A stretch of 64,000 nt of DNA from Hydractinia symbiolongicarpus. Lineage: Eukaryota > Cnidaria > Hydrozoa > Anthoathecata > Hydractiniidae. This document shows positions 14,308-27,473 of this stretch, in pieces. Position 1 is the first letter of the stretch. The number at the start of each line of letters is the position of its first letter. Both the position numbers and the translations under genes were made by a program. The stretch spans positions 13,121,501 to 13,185,500 of the forward strand of contig NC_079881.1 in NCBI RefSeq assembly GCF_029227915.1, written 5' to 3'. Under the pieces are notes generated by a model. That model was not told the DNA's origin. It was given only the letters and a program-made list of their open reading frames with translations, and made no database searches.

Positions 14308-15876
14308 TGGCATTTTACAGCCAAATAAGGAGACTACACCTGAACCACGCGGTTCCACGAGTCCAGACAAGTCATTATTGATCTATTCCTTTTAATGTCA
14401 TTGAACTTCGATGTATTGAGTCGTTCTTCTTAGCGCCAGGCACTAAGAACGCTGCTAACTAGGTGAACATGCCTTTAAAGCGTTTAATATGGACATTTAC
14501 GGGCTAATAATGAGACTACACGTGATGCACGTGGTTCCACGAGCCCAGACATGTGGCGATCCGTCTATTCCTATTAATCTCAATGGAATACGATGTATTA
14601 ATTAGATCTCCTGGGCTTCAGGCTCTAAGAACGCTGCTAACTACGTGGACATGCCTTTAAAGTGTGTAATATGGCCTTATACGGCGTAATAAGGAGACTA
14701 CACGTGAACCACGTGGTTCCACGAGTCCAGACAAGTGACCATCGGTCTATTCCTTTCAATCTCAAAGGACTAAGATGTATTAAGTTGTTTTCCTGGTCGT
14801 CAGGCCTTAAGAACGCTGCTAACTATGTGGACAGGCCTTTATAACGTGTAATATGGCCTTTTACGGCCTAATAAGGAGACTACACGTAAACTACGTGTTT
14901 CCACGTGCCCAGACAAGTGACAATTTTCCTATTCCTTTTAATCTTACTAGACTGCCGTGTATTAAGTCGTTTTCCTGTGTGTCAGGCTCTAAGAACACTA
15001 CTAACTACGTAGACTTGCCTTTAAAGCGCTTAATATGGCATTTTACAGCCTAATAAGGAGACTACACCTGAACCACGCGGTTCCACGAGTCCAGACAAGT
15101 CATTATCGGTCTATTCCTTTCAATCTTAATAGACTACCGTGTATTAAGTCCTTTTCCTGTGTGTCAGGCTCTAAGAACGCTGCTAACTACGTGAACATGC
15201 CTTTAAAGCGTTTAATATGGCCTTATACGGCCTAATAAGGTGACTACACGTGAACCACGTGGTTCCGCGAGTCCAGACAAGTGGTCATTGGTCTATTCCT
15301 TTCAATCTTAATAGACTGGCGTGTATTAAGTTGCTTTCCTGAGCGCCAGGCCCTAAGAACGCTGTAACTACGTGGACATGCCTTTAAAGCGTTTAATATG
15401 GCCTTATACGGCCTAATAAGGTGACTACACGTGAACCACGTGGTTCTGCGAGTCCAGACAAGTGACCATCGGTCTATTCCTTTCAATCTCAATGGACTAA
15501 GATGTATTAAGTTGTTTTCCTAGTCGTCAGGCCTTAAGAACGCTGCTAACTATGTGGACAATCCTTTAAAACGTGTAATATGGTATTTTACTGCCTAATA
15601 AGGAGACTACACGTAAACTACGTGGTTCCACGTGCCCAGACAAGTGGTCATCGGTCTATTCCTTTCAATCTTAATAGACTGCCGTGTATTAAGTCGTTTT
15701 CTTAAGCGCCAGGCTCTAAGAACGCAGCTAACTACCAGCACAGGTCTTTAAAGCGTGTACTAAGGCCTATTGCAGCCTGATATGGAGACTATACGTAAAT
15801 CACGTGATTCCACGAGGCCATACAACTTTTCATCGGTCTATTCCTTTTAATCTTAAAAGACTGGCGTGTATTAAGT
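14308..15876. repeat. Higher-order block Q, copy 2
   Basis: Matches the block at 16308 at a constant offset of 2001 bp (eleven monomers) over about 1.57 kb. Similarity breaks near 15876, where this copy switches to TTGTTTTCTTGAAGACC while the next continues TTGCTTTCCTGAGCGCC. That switch is a likely unequal-exchange breakpoint inside a monomer. Confidence 0.75.
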
Positions 15877-16307
15877 TGTTTTCTTGAAGACCAGGCTTTA
15901 AGAGCGCTACTAACTACGTAGACTTGCCTTTAAAACGTGTAATATGGCCTTTTACAGCGTAATAAGGAGACTACACGTGAACCACGTGGTTCCACGAGTC
16001 CAGACAAATGACCATCGGTCTATTCCTTTCAATCGCAATGGACTAGGATGTATTAAGTTGTTTTCCTGGCCGTCAGGTCTTAAGAACGCTGCTAACTATG
16101 TGGACAGGCCTTTATAACGTGTAATATGGCCTTTTACGGCCTAATAAGGAGACTACACGTAAACTACGTGTTTCCACGTGCCCAGACAAGTGGCAATTGC
16201 TCTATTCCTTTCAATCTTAATAGACTGCCGTGTATTAAGTTGTTTTCCTGTGTGTCAGGCTCTAAGAGCGCTACTAACTACGTAGACTTGCCTTTAAAGC
16301 GCTTAAT

Positions 16308-17885
16308 ATGGCATTTTACAGCCAAATAAGGAGACTACACCTGAACCACGCGGTTCCACGAGTCCAGACAAGTCATTATTGGTCTATTCCTTTTAATGTC
16401 ATTGAACTTCGATGTATTGAGTCGTTCTTCTTAGCGCCAGGCACTAAGAACGCTGCTAACTACGTGAACATGCCTTTAAAGCGTTTAATATGGACATTTA
16501 CGGGCTAATAATGAGACTACACGTGATGCACGTGGTTCCACGAGCCCAGACATGTGGCGATCCGTCTATTCCTATTAATCTCAATGGAATACGATGTATT
16601 AAGTAGATCTCCTGGGCTTCAGGCTCTAAGAACGCTGCTAACTACGTGGACATGCCTTTAAAGTGTGTAATATGGCCTTATACGGCGTAATAAGGAGACT
16701 ACACGTGAACCACGTGGTTCCACGAGTCCAGACAAGTGACCATCGGTCTATTCCTTTCAATCTCAATGGACTAAGATGTATTAAGTTGTTTTCCTGGTCG
16801 TCAGGCCTTAAGAACGCTGCTAACTATGTGGACAGGCCTTTATAACGTGTAATATGGCCTTTTACGGCCTAATAAGGAGACTACACGTAAACTACGTGTT
16901 TCCACGTGCCCAGACAAGTGGCAATTGCCCTATTCCTTTTAATCTTACTAGACTGCCGTGTAATAAGTCGTTTTCCTGTGTGTCAGGCTCTAAGAACACT
17001 ACTAACTACGTAGACTTGCCTTTAAAGCGCTTAATATGGCATTTTACAGCCTAATAAGGAGACTACACCTGAACCACGCGGTTCCACGAGTCCAGACAAG
17101 TCATTATCGGTCTATTCCTTTCAATCTTAATAGACTACCGTGTATTAAGTCCTTTTCCTGTGTGTCAGGCTCTAAGAACGCTGCTAACTACGTGAACATG
17201 CCTTTAAAGCGTTTAATATGGCCTTATACGGCCTAATAAGGTGACTACACGTGAACCACGTGGTTCCGCGAGTCCAGACAAGTGGTCATTGGTCTATTCC
17301 TTTCAATCTTAATAGACTGGCGTGTATTAAGTTGCTTTCCTGAGCGCCAGGCCCTAAGAACGCTGTAACTACGTGGACATGCCTTTAAAGCGTTTAATAT
17401 GGCCTTATACGGCCTAATAAGGTGACTACACGTGAACCACGTGGTTCCGCGAGTCCAGACAAGTGACCATCGGTCTATTCCTTTCAATCTCAATGGACTA
17501 AGATGTATTAAGTTGTTTTCCTGGTCGTCAGGCCTTAAGAACGCTGCTAACTATGTGGACAATCCTTTAAAACGTGTAATATGGTCTTTTACTGCCTAAT
17601 AAGGAGACTACACGCAAACTACGTGGTTCCACGTGCCCAGACAAGTGGTCATCGGTCTATTCCTTTCAATCTTAATAGACTGCCGTGTATTAAGTCGTTT
17701 TCTTAAGCGCCAGGCTCTAAGAACGCAGCTAACTACCAGCACAGGTCTTTAAAGCGTGTACTAACGCCTATTGCAGCCTGATATGGAGACTATACGTAAA
17801 TCACGTGATTCCACGAGGCCATACAAGTTTTCATCGGTCTATTCCTTTTAATCTTAAAAGACTGGCGTGTATTAAGTTGCTTTCC
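16308..17885. repeat. Higher-order block Q, copy 3
   Basis: Second member of the pair spaced by 2001 bp. All characteristic monomers are present in order, ending with GCCATACAAGTTTTCATCGG and GCTTTCCTGAGCGCC. It then joins a partial P block at about 18010. Confidence 0.75.
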
Positions 17886-19028
17886 TGAGCGCCAGGCTCT
17901 AAGAACGCTGTAACTACGTGGACATGCCTTTAAAGCGTTTAATATGGCCTTATACGGCCTAATAAGGTGACTACACGTAAACCACGTGGTTCCGCAAGTC
18001 CAGACAAGTGGCCATTGCTCTATTCCTTTCAATCTTAATAGACTGCCGTGTATTAAGTCGTTTTCCTGTGTGTCAGGCTCTAAGAACGCTACTAACTACG
18101 TAGACTTGCCTTTAAAGCGCTTAATATGGCCTTTTACAGCCTAATAAAGAGACTACACGTGAACCACGTGGTTCCACGAGTCCAGACAAATCATTATCAG
18201 TCTATTCCTTTCAATGTCAATGAACTTCGATGTATTGAGTCGTTCTTCTTAGCGCCAGGCTCTAAGAACGCTGTAGCTACAGGCCTTTAAAACGTGTAGT
18301 AAGGCCCATTGCAGCCTGACATGGAGAATATACGTAAATCACGTGATTCCACGAGTCCAGACAAGTGGCCATCGGTCTATTCCTTCCAGTCTCAACGGAC
18401 TTCAAACCATTGAGTCGTTTTCTTGACCGCGAGTCTCTCAAAATGCTGCTAACTACGTGCACAGGCCTTCCAAGTCTCTAATATGACGACTTACGGCCTA
18501 ATACTGATTGCACACGTAAATCGCGTGGTTCCACGAGCCCAGACAAGTGGTCATTGCTCTATTCCTTTCAATCTTAATAGACTGCCGTGTATTAAGTCGT
18601 TTTTCTGTGTGTCAGGCTCTAAGAGCGCTACTAACTACGTAGACTTGCCTTTAAAGCGCTTAATATGGCATTTTACAGCCTAATTAGGAGACTACACGTG
18701 AACCACGTGGTTCCACGAGTCCAGACAAATGACCATCGGTCTATTCCTTTCAATCTCAATGAACTAGGATGTATTAAGTTGTTTTCCTGGCCGTCAGGTC
18801 TTTAGAACGCTGCTAACTATGTGGACAGGCCTTTATAACGTGTAATATGGCCTTTTACGGCCTAATAAGGAGACTACACGTAAACTACGTGTTTCCACGT
18901 GCCCACACAAGTGGCAATTGCTCTATTCCTTTCAATCTTAATAGACTGCCGTGTATTAAGTTGTTTTCCTGTGTGTCAGGCTCTAAGAGCGCTACTAACT
19001 AGGTAGACTTGCCTTTAAAGCGCTTAAT

Positions 19029-20440
19029 ATGGCATTTTACAGCCAAATAAGGAGACTACACCTGAACCACGCGGTTCCACGAGTCCAGACAAGTCATTAT
19101 TGGTCTATTCCTTTTAATGTCATTGAACTTCGATGTATTGAGTCGTTCTTCTTAGCGCCAGGCACTAAGAACGCTGCTAACTACGTGAACATGCCTTTAA
19201 AACGTTTAATATGGACATTTACGGGCTAATAATGAGACTACACGTGATGCACGTGGTTCCACGAGCCCAGACATGTGGCGATCCGTCTATTCCTATTAAT
19301 CTCAATGGAATACGATGTATTAAGTAGATCTCCTGGGCTTCAGGCTCTAAAAACGCTGCTAACTGCGTGGACATGCCTTTAAAGTGTGTAATATGGCCTT
19401 ATACGGCGTAATAAGGAGACTACACGTGAACCACGTGGTTCCACGAGTCCAGACAAGTGACCATCGGTCTATTCCTTTCAATCTCAATGGACTAAGATGT
19501 ATTAAGTTGTTTTCCTGGTCGTCAGGCCTTAAGAACGCTGCTAACTATGTGGACAGGCCTTTATAACGTGTAATATGGCCTTTTACGGCCTAATAAGGAG
19601 ACTACACGTAAACTACGTGTTTCCACGTGCCCAGACAAGTGGCAATTGCCCTATTCCTTTTAATCTTACTAGACTGCCGTGTATTAAGTCGTTTTCCTGT
19701 GTGTCAGGCTCTAAGAACACTACTAACTACGTAGACTTGCCTTTAAAGCGCTTAATATGGCATTTTACAGCCTAATAAGGTGACTACACGTGAACCACGT
19801 GGTTCCGCGAGTCCAGACAAGTGGTCATTGGTCTATTCCTTTCAATCTTAATAGACTGGCGTGTATTAAGTTGCTTTCCTGAGCGCCAGGCCCTAAGAAC
19901 GCTGTAACTACGTGGACATGCCTTTAAAGCGTTTAATATGGCCTTATACGGCCTAATAAGGTGACTACACGTGATCCACGTGGTTCCGCGAGTCCAGACA
20001 AGTGACCATCGGTCTATTCCTTTCAATCTCAATGGACTAAGATGTATTAAGTTGTTTTCCTGGTCGTCAGGCCTTAAGAACGCTGCTAACTATGTGGACA
20101 ATCCTTTAAAACGTGTAATATGGTCTTTTACTGCCTAATAAGGAGACTACACGTAAACTACGTGGTTCCACGTGCCCAGACAAGTGGTCATCGGTCTATT
20201 CCTTTCAATCTTAATAGACTGCCGTGTATTAAGTCGTTTTCTTAAGCGCCAGGCTCTAAGAACGCAGCTAACTACCAGCACAGGTCTTTAAAGCGTGTAC
20301 TAAGGCCTATTGCAGCCTGATATGGAGACTATACGTAAATCACGTGATTCCACGAGGCCATACAAGTTTTCATCGGTCTATTCCTTTTAATCTTAAAAGA
20401 CTGGCGTGTATTAAGTTGCTTTCCTGAGCGCCAGGCTCTA
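19029..20440. repeat. Higher-order block Q, copy 4 (one monomer lost)
   Basis: Same order as the other Q copies, but the fifth monomer (the CATTATCGG type with GACTACCGTGTATT) is missing. At about 19770-19800 the fourth monomer runs directly into CTAATAAGGTGACTACACG of the sixth. The loss is in register and removes one 182-bp unit. Confidence 0.75.
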
Positions 20441-21949
20441 AGAACGCTGTGACTACGTGGACATGCCTTTAAAGCGTTTAATATGGCCTTATACGGCCTA
20501 ATAAGGTGACTACACGTGAACCACGTGGTTCCGCAAGTCCAGACAAGTGGTCATTGGTCTATTCCTTTCAATCTTAATAGACTGCCGTGTATTAAGTCGT
20601 TTTTCTGTGTGTCAGGCTCTAAGAACGCTACTAACTATGTAGACTTGCCTTTAAAGCGCTTAATTTGCCATTTTACAGCCTGATAAGGAGACTGCACCTA
20701 AACCACGTGGTTCCACGAGTCCATACAAGTTTTCATCGGTCTATTCCTTTCAGTCTCAACGGACTTCAAACCATTGAGTCGTTTTCTTGACCGCGAGTCT
20801 CTCAAAATGCTGCTAACTACGTGCACAGGCCTTCCAAGTCTCTAATATGACGACTTACGGCCTAATACTGATTTCACACGTAAATCGCGTGGTTCCACGA
20901 GCCCAGACAAGTGGTCATCGGTCTATTCATTTCAATCTCAATGAACTAAGATGTATTAAGTTGTTTTCCTGGCCGTCAGGCCTTAAGAACGCTGCTAACT
21001 ATGTGGACAGGCCTTTATGACGTGTAATATGGCCTTTTACGGCCTAATAAGGAGACTAAACGTAAACTACGTGTTTTCAGGTGCCCAGACAAGTGACCAT
21101 TGCTCTATTCCTTTCAATCTTAATAGACTGCCGTGTATTTAGTCGTTTTCCTGTGTGTCAGGCTCTAAGAACGCTACTAACTACGTAGACTTGCCTTTAA
21201 AGAGCTTAATATGGCCTTTTACAGCCTAATAAAGAGACTACGCGTAAACTACGTGGTTCCACGTGCCCAGACAAGTGGTCATCGAACTATTCTTTTCAAT
21301 CTGAATAGACTGCCGTGTACTAAGTCGTTTCCTTAAGCTCCAGGCTCTAAGAACACTGTTAACTACGTGCACAGGTCTTAAAAGCGTGTACTAAGGCCTA
21401 TTGCGGCCTGATATGGAGACTACACGTGAATCACGTGGCTCCACGAGTCCAGACAAGTGGCAATTGCTCTATTCCTTTCAATCTTAATACTAATTCAACG
21501 GACTTCAAACCATTGAGTCGTTTTCTTGACCGCGAGTCTCTCAGCATGCTGCTAACTACGTGCACAGGCCTTCCAAGTCTCTAATATGACCACTTACGGC
21601 CTAATGCTGATTGCACACGTAAATCGCGTGATTCCACGAGCCCAGACAAGTGGTCATCGGTCTATTCCTTTCAATCTCAATGGACTAGGATGTATTAAGT
21701 TGTTTTCCTGGCCGTCAGGCCTTAAGAACGCTGCTAACTATGTGGACAGGCCTTTATAACGTGTAATATGGCCTTTTACGGCCTAATAAGGAGACTACAC
21801 GTAAACTACGTGTTTCCATGAGCCCAGACAAGTGGCAATTGCTCTATTCCTTTTAATCTTACTAGTCTGCCGTGTATTAAGGCGTTTTCCTGTGTGTCAG
21901 GCTTTAAGAACACTACTAACTACGTAGACTTGCCTTTAAAGCGCTTAAT

Positions 21950-23540
21950 ATGGCATTTTACAGCCAAATAAGGAGACTACACCTGAACCACGCGGTTCCA
22001 CGAGTCCAGACAAGTCATTATTGGTCTATTCCTTTTAATGTCATTGAACTTCGATGTATTGAGTCGTTCTTCTTAGCGCCAGGCACTAAGAACGCTGCTA
22101 ACTACGTGAACATGCCTTTAAAGCGTTTAATATGGACATTTACGGGCTAATAATGAGACTACACGTGATGCACGTGGTTCCACGAGCCCAGACATGTGGC
22201 GATCCGTCTATTCCTATTAATCTCAATGGAATACGATGTATTAAGTAGATCTCCTGGGCTTCAGGCTCTAAGAACGCTGCTAACTACGTGGACATGCCTT
22301 TAAAGTGTGTAATATGGCCTTATACGGCGTAATAAGGAGACTACACGTGAACCACGTGGTTCCACGAGTCCAGACAAGTGACCATCGGTCTATTCCTTTC
22401 AATCTCAATGGACTAAGATGTATTAAGTTGTTTTCCTGGTCGTCAGGCCTTAAGAACGCTGCTAACTATGTGGACAGGCCTTTATAACGTGTAATATGGC
22501 CTTTTACGGCCTAATAAGAAGACTACACGTAAACTACGTGTTTCCACGTGCCCAGGCAAGTGGCAATTGCCCTATTCCTTTTAATCTTACTAGACTGCCG
22601 TGTATTAAGTCGTTTTCCTGTGTGTCAGGCTCTAAGAACACTACTAACTACGTAGACTTGCCTTTAAAGCGCTTAATATGGCATTTTACAGCCTAATAAG
22701 GAGACTACACCTGAACCACGCGGTTCCACGAGTCCAGACAAGTCATTATCGGTCTATTCCTTTCAATCTTAATAGACTACCGTGTATTAAGTCGTTTTCC
22801 TGTGTGTCAGGCTCTAAGAACGCTGCTAACTACGTGAACATGCCTTTAAAGCGTTTAATATGGCCTTATACGGCCTAATAAGGAGACTACACGTAAACTA
22901 CGTGTTTCCACGTGCCCAGGCAAGTGGCAATTGCCCTATTCCTTTTAATCTTACTAGACTGCCGTGTATTAAGTCGTTTTCCTGTGTGTCAGGCTCTAAG
23001 AACACTACTAACTACGTAGACTTGCCTTTAAAGCGCTTAATATGGCATTTTACAGCCTAATAAGGAGACTACACCTGAACCACGCGGTTCCACGAGTCCA
23101 GACAAGTCATTATCGGTCTATTCCTTTCAATCTCAATGGACTAAGATGTATTAAGTTGTTTTCCTGGTCGTCAGGCCTTAAGAACGCTGCTAACTATGTG
23201 GACAATCCTTTAAAACGTGTAATATGGTCTTTTACTGCCTAATAAGGAGACTACACGTAAACTACGTGGTTCCACGTGCCCAGACAAGTGGTCATCGGTC
23301 TATTCCTTTCAATCTTAATAGACTGCCGTGTATTAAGTCCTTTTCTTAAGCACCAGGCTCTAAGAACGCAGCTAACTACCAGCACAGGTCTTTAAAGCGT
23401 GTGCTAAGGCCTATTGCAGCCTGATATGGAGACTATACGTAAATCACGTGATTCCACGAGGCCATACAAGTTTTCATCGGTCTATTCCTTTTAATCTTAA
23501 AAGACTGGCGTGTATTAAGTTGCTTTTCTGAGCGCCAGGC
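21950..23540. repeat. Higher-order block Q, copy 5 (internal dimer duplication)
   Basis: Within this copy a two-monomer unit is duplicated: 22496-22859 is repeated at 22860-23223 with a 364-bp offset, sharing the private change CCCAGGCAAGTGG. The last duplicated monomer is a hybrid. Its first half is the CATTATCGG type and its second half switches near 23130 to GACTAAGATGTATTAAG, skipping the monomers found at that point in other Q copies. Confidence 0.75.
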
Positions 23541-23836
23541 TCTAAGAACGCTGTAACTACGTGGACATGCCTTTAAAGCGTTTAATATGGCCTTATACGG
23601 CCTAATAAGGTGACTACACGTGAACCACGTGGTTCCGCGAGTCCAGACAAGTGGTCATTGGTCTATTCCTTTCAATCTTATTAGACTGCCGTGTATTAAG
23701 TCGTTTTTCTGTGTGTCAGGCTCTAAGAACGCTACTAACTATGTAGACTTGCCTTTAAAGCGCTTAATATGGCCTTTTACAGCCTAATAAGAAGTCTACA
23801 CGTGAACCACGTGGTTCCACGAGTCCAGACAAGTGG

Positions 23837-25482
23837 TCATCGGTCTATTCCTTCCAGTCTCAACGGACTTCAAAGCAATGAGTCGTTTTCTTGACCGGGA
23901 GCCTCTCAGAATGCTGCTAACTACGTGCACAGTCCTTCCAAGTCTGTAATATGACCACTTACGGCCTAATACGGATTGCACACGTAAATCGCGTGGTTTT
24001 ACGAGCCCAGACAAGTGGTCATCGGTCTATTCCCCTTATTCTCAATGGATTACGATGTATTAAGTCGTTCTTCTGAGCGCCTGGCTCTAAGAACGCTGCT
24101 AACTATATGTGGACAGTTCTTTAAAACGTGTAATATGGCATTTTACGGCCTAATGAGGAGAATACACGTAAACTACGTGGTTCCACGTGCCCAGACAAGT
24201 GGTCATTGGTCTATTCCTTTCAATCTCAATAGACTGCCGTGTATTAAGTCGTTTTCCTGTGTGTCAGGCTCTAAGAACGCTACTAACTATGTAGACTTGC
24301 CTTTAAAGCGCTTAATATGGCCTTTTACAGCCTAATAAGGAGACTACACGTGAACCACGTGGTTCCACGAGACCAGACAAGTCATTATCGGTCTATTCCT
24401 TTCAATGTCAATGAACTTCGACGTATTGAGTCGTTCTTCTTAGCGCCAGGCTCTAAGAACGCTGCTAACTACGTGAACATGCCTTTAAAGCGTTTAATAT
24501 GGACATTTACGGGCTAATAATGAGACTACACGTGATGCACGTGGTTCCACGAGCCCAGACAAGTGGCGATCCGTCAATTCCTATTAATCTCAATGGAATA
24601 CGATGTATTAAGTAGATCTCCTGGGCTTCAGGCCTTAAGAACGCTGCTAACTATGTGGACAGACCTTTATAACGTGTAATATGGCCTTTTACGGCCTATT
24701 AAGGAGACTAAACGTAAACTACGTGTTTCCATGTGCCCAGACAAGTGGCCATTGCTCTATTCCTTTCAATCTTAATAGACTGCCGTGTATTAAGTCGTTT
24801 TCCTGTGTGTCAGGCTCTAAGAACGCTACTAACTACGTAGACTTGCCTTTAAAGCGCTTAATATGGCCTTTTACAGCCTAATAAAGACACTACACGTGAA
24901 CCACGTGGTTCCACGAGTCCAGACAAATCATTATCGGTCTATTCCTTTCAATGTCAATGAACTTTGATGTATTGAGTCGTTCTTCTTAGCGCCAGGCTCT
25001 AAGAACGCTGTAGCTACAGGCCTTTAAAACGTGTAGTAAGGCCCATTGCAGCCTGACATGGAGAATATACGTAAATCACGTGATTCCACGAGTCCAGACA
25101 AGTGGCCATCGTTCTATTCCTTCCAGTCTCAACGGACTTCAAACCATTGAGTCGTTTTCTTGACCGCGAGTCTCTCAAAATGCTGCTAACTACGTGCACA
25201 GGCCTTCCAAGTCTCTAATATGACGACTTACGGCCTAATACTGATTGCACACGTAAATCGCGTGGTTCCACGAGCCCAGACAAGTGGTCATTGCTCTATT
25301 CCTTTCAATCTTAATAGACTGCCGTGTATTAAGTCGTTTTTCTGTGTGTCAGGCTCTAAGAGCGCTACTAACTACGTAGACTTGCCTTTAAAGCGCTTAA
25401 TATGGCATTTTACAGCCTAATTAGGAGACTACACGGGAACCACGTGGTTCTGCGAGTCCAAACAAGTGGCCATCGGTCTATT
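23837..25482. repeat. Higher-order block P, copy 2
   Basis: Collinear with copy 1 at a constant offset of 19842 bp over about 1.65 kb, including the unusual TAACTATATGTGGACAG monomer and the short CTGTAGCTACAGGCC monomer. It is followed directly by a full R block, so P plus R forms a unit of about 2.5 kb here. Confidence 0.8.
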
Positions 25483-25489
25483 CCTTTCA

Positions 25490-26359
25490 ATCTTAATAGA
25501 CTGGCGTGTATTAAGTTGTTTTCTTGAAGACCAGGCTTTAAGAACGCGGCTAACTATGTGAACAGGCCATTAAAACGTGTAATATGGCCTTTTACGGCCT
25601 AATAAGGAGTCTACACTTGAACCACGTGGTTCCACGAGTCCAGACAAGTGGGCATCGGTCTTTTCCTTTCAATCTTAATAGACTGCCGTGTATTAAGTTG
25701 TTTTCCTGTGTGTCAGGCTCTAAGAGCGCTACTAACTACGTAGACTTGCCTTTAAAACGTGTAATATGGCCTTTTACGGCGTAATAAGGAGACTACACGT
25801 GAACCACGTGGTTCCACGAGTCCAGACAAATGACCATCGGTCTATTCCTTTCAATCTCAATGGACTAGGATGTATTAAGTTGTTTTCCTGGCCGTCAGGC
25901 CTTAAGAACGCTGCTAACTATGTGGACAGGCCTTTATAACGTGTAATATGGCCTTTTACGGCCTAATAAGGAGACTACACGTAAACTACGTGTTTCCACG
26001 TGCCCAGACAAGTGGCAATTGCTCTATTCCTTTCAATCTTAATAGACTGCCGTGTATTAAGTTGTTTTCCTGTGTGTCAGGCTCTAAGAGCGCTACTAAC
26101 TACGTAGACTTGCCTTTAAAGCGCTTAATATGGCATTTTACAGCCTAATTAGGAGACTACACGTGAACCACGTGGTTCTGCGAGTCCAAACAAGTGGTCA
26201 TCAGTCTATTCCTTCCAGTATCAACGGACTTCAAACCATTGAGTCGTTTTCTTGACCGCAAGTCTCTCAAAATGCTGCTAACTACGTGCACAGGCCTTCC
26301 AAGTCTCTAATATGACGACTTACGGCCTAATACTGACTTCACACGTAAATCGCGTGGTT
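25490..26359. repeat. Higher-order block R, copy 3
   Basis: Collinear with copy 2 at a constant offset of 17112 bp, directly following P copy 2. It ends with CTGACTTCACACG, a one-base variant of the usual CTGATTTCACACG. Confidence 0.75.
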
Positions 26360-27473
26360 CCACGAGCCCAGACAAGTGGTCATCGGTCTATTCCTTTCAA
26401 TCTCAATGAACTAAGATGTATTAAGTTGTTTTCCTGGCCGTCAGGCCTTAAGAACGCTGCTAACTATGTGGACAGGCCTTTATAACGTGTAATATGGCCT
26501 TTTACGGCCTAATAAGGAGACTAATTGTAAACTACGTGTTTTCAGGTGCCCAGACAAGTGACCATTGCTCTATTCCTTTCAATCTTAATAGACTGCCGTG
26601 TATTTAGTCGTTTTCCTGTGTGTCAGGCTCTAAGAACGCTACTAACTACGTAGACTTGCCTTTAAAGAGCTTACTATGGCCTTTTACAGCCTAATAAAGA
26701 GACTACGCGTAAACTACGTGGTTCCACGTGCCCAGACAAGTGGTCATCGGTCTATTCTTTTCAATCTTAATAGACTGCCGTGTACTAAGTCGTTTCCTTA
26801 AGCTCCAGGCTCTAAGAACACTGTTAACTACGTGCACAGGTCTTAAAAGCGTGTACTAAGGCCTATTGCGGCCTGATATGGAGACTACACGTGAATCACG
26901 TGGCTCCACGAGTCCAGACAAGTGGCAATTGCTCTATTCCTTTCAATCTTAATACTAATTCAACGGACTTTAAACCATTGAGTCGTTTTCTTGACCGCGA
27001 GTCTCTCAGCATGCTGCTAACTACGTGCACAGGCCTTCCAAGTCTCTAATATGACCACTTACGGCCTAATGCTGATTGCACACGTAAATCGCGTGATTCC
27101 ACGAGCCCAGACAAGTGGTCATCGGTCTATTCCTTTCAATCTCAATGGACTAGGATGTATTAAGTTGTTTTCCTGGCCGTCAGGCCTTAAGAACGCTGCT
27201 AACTATGTGGACAGGCCTTTATAACGTGTAATATGGCCTTTTACGGCCTAATAAGGAGACTACACGTAAACTACGTGTTTCCATGAGCCCAGACAAGTGG
27301 CAATTGCTCTATTCCTTTTAATCTTACTAGACTGCCGTGTATTAAGGCGTTTTCCTGCGTGTCAGGCTCTAAGAACACTACTAACTACGTAGACTTGCCT
27401 TTAAAGCGCTTAATATGGCATTTTACAGCCAAATAAGGAGACTACACCTGAACCACGCGGTTCCACGAGTCCA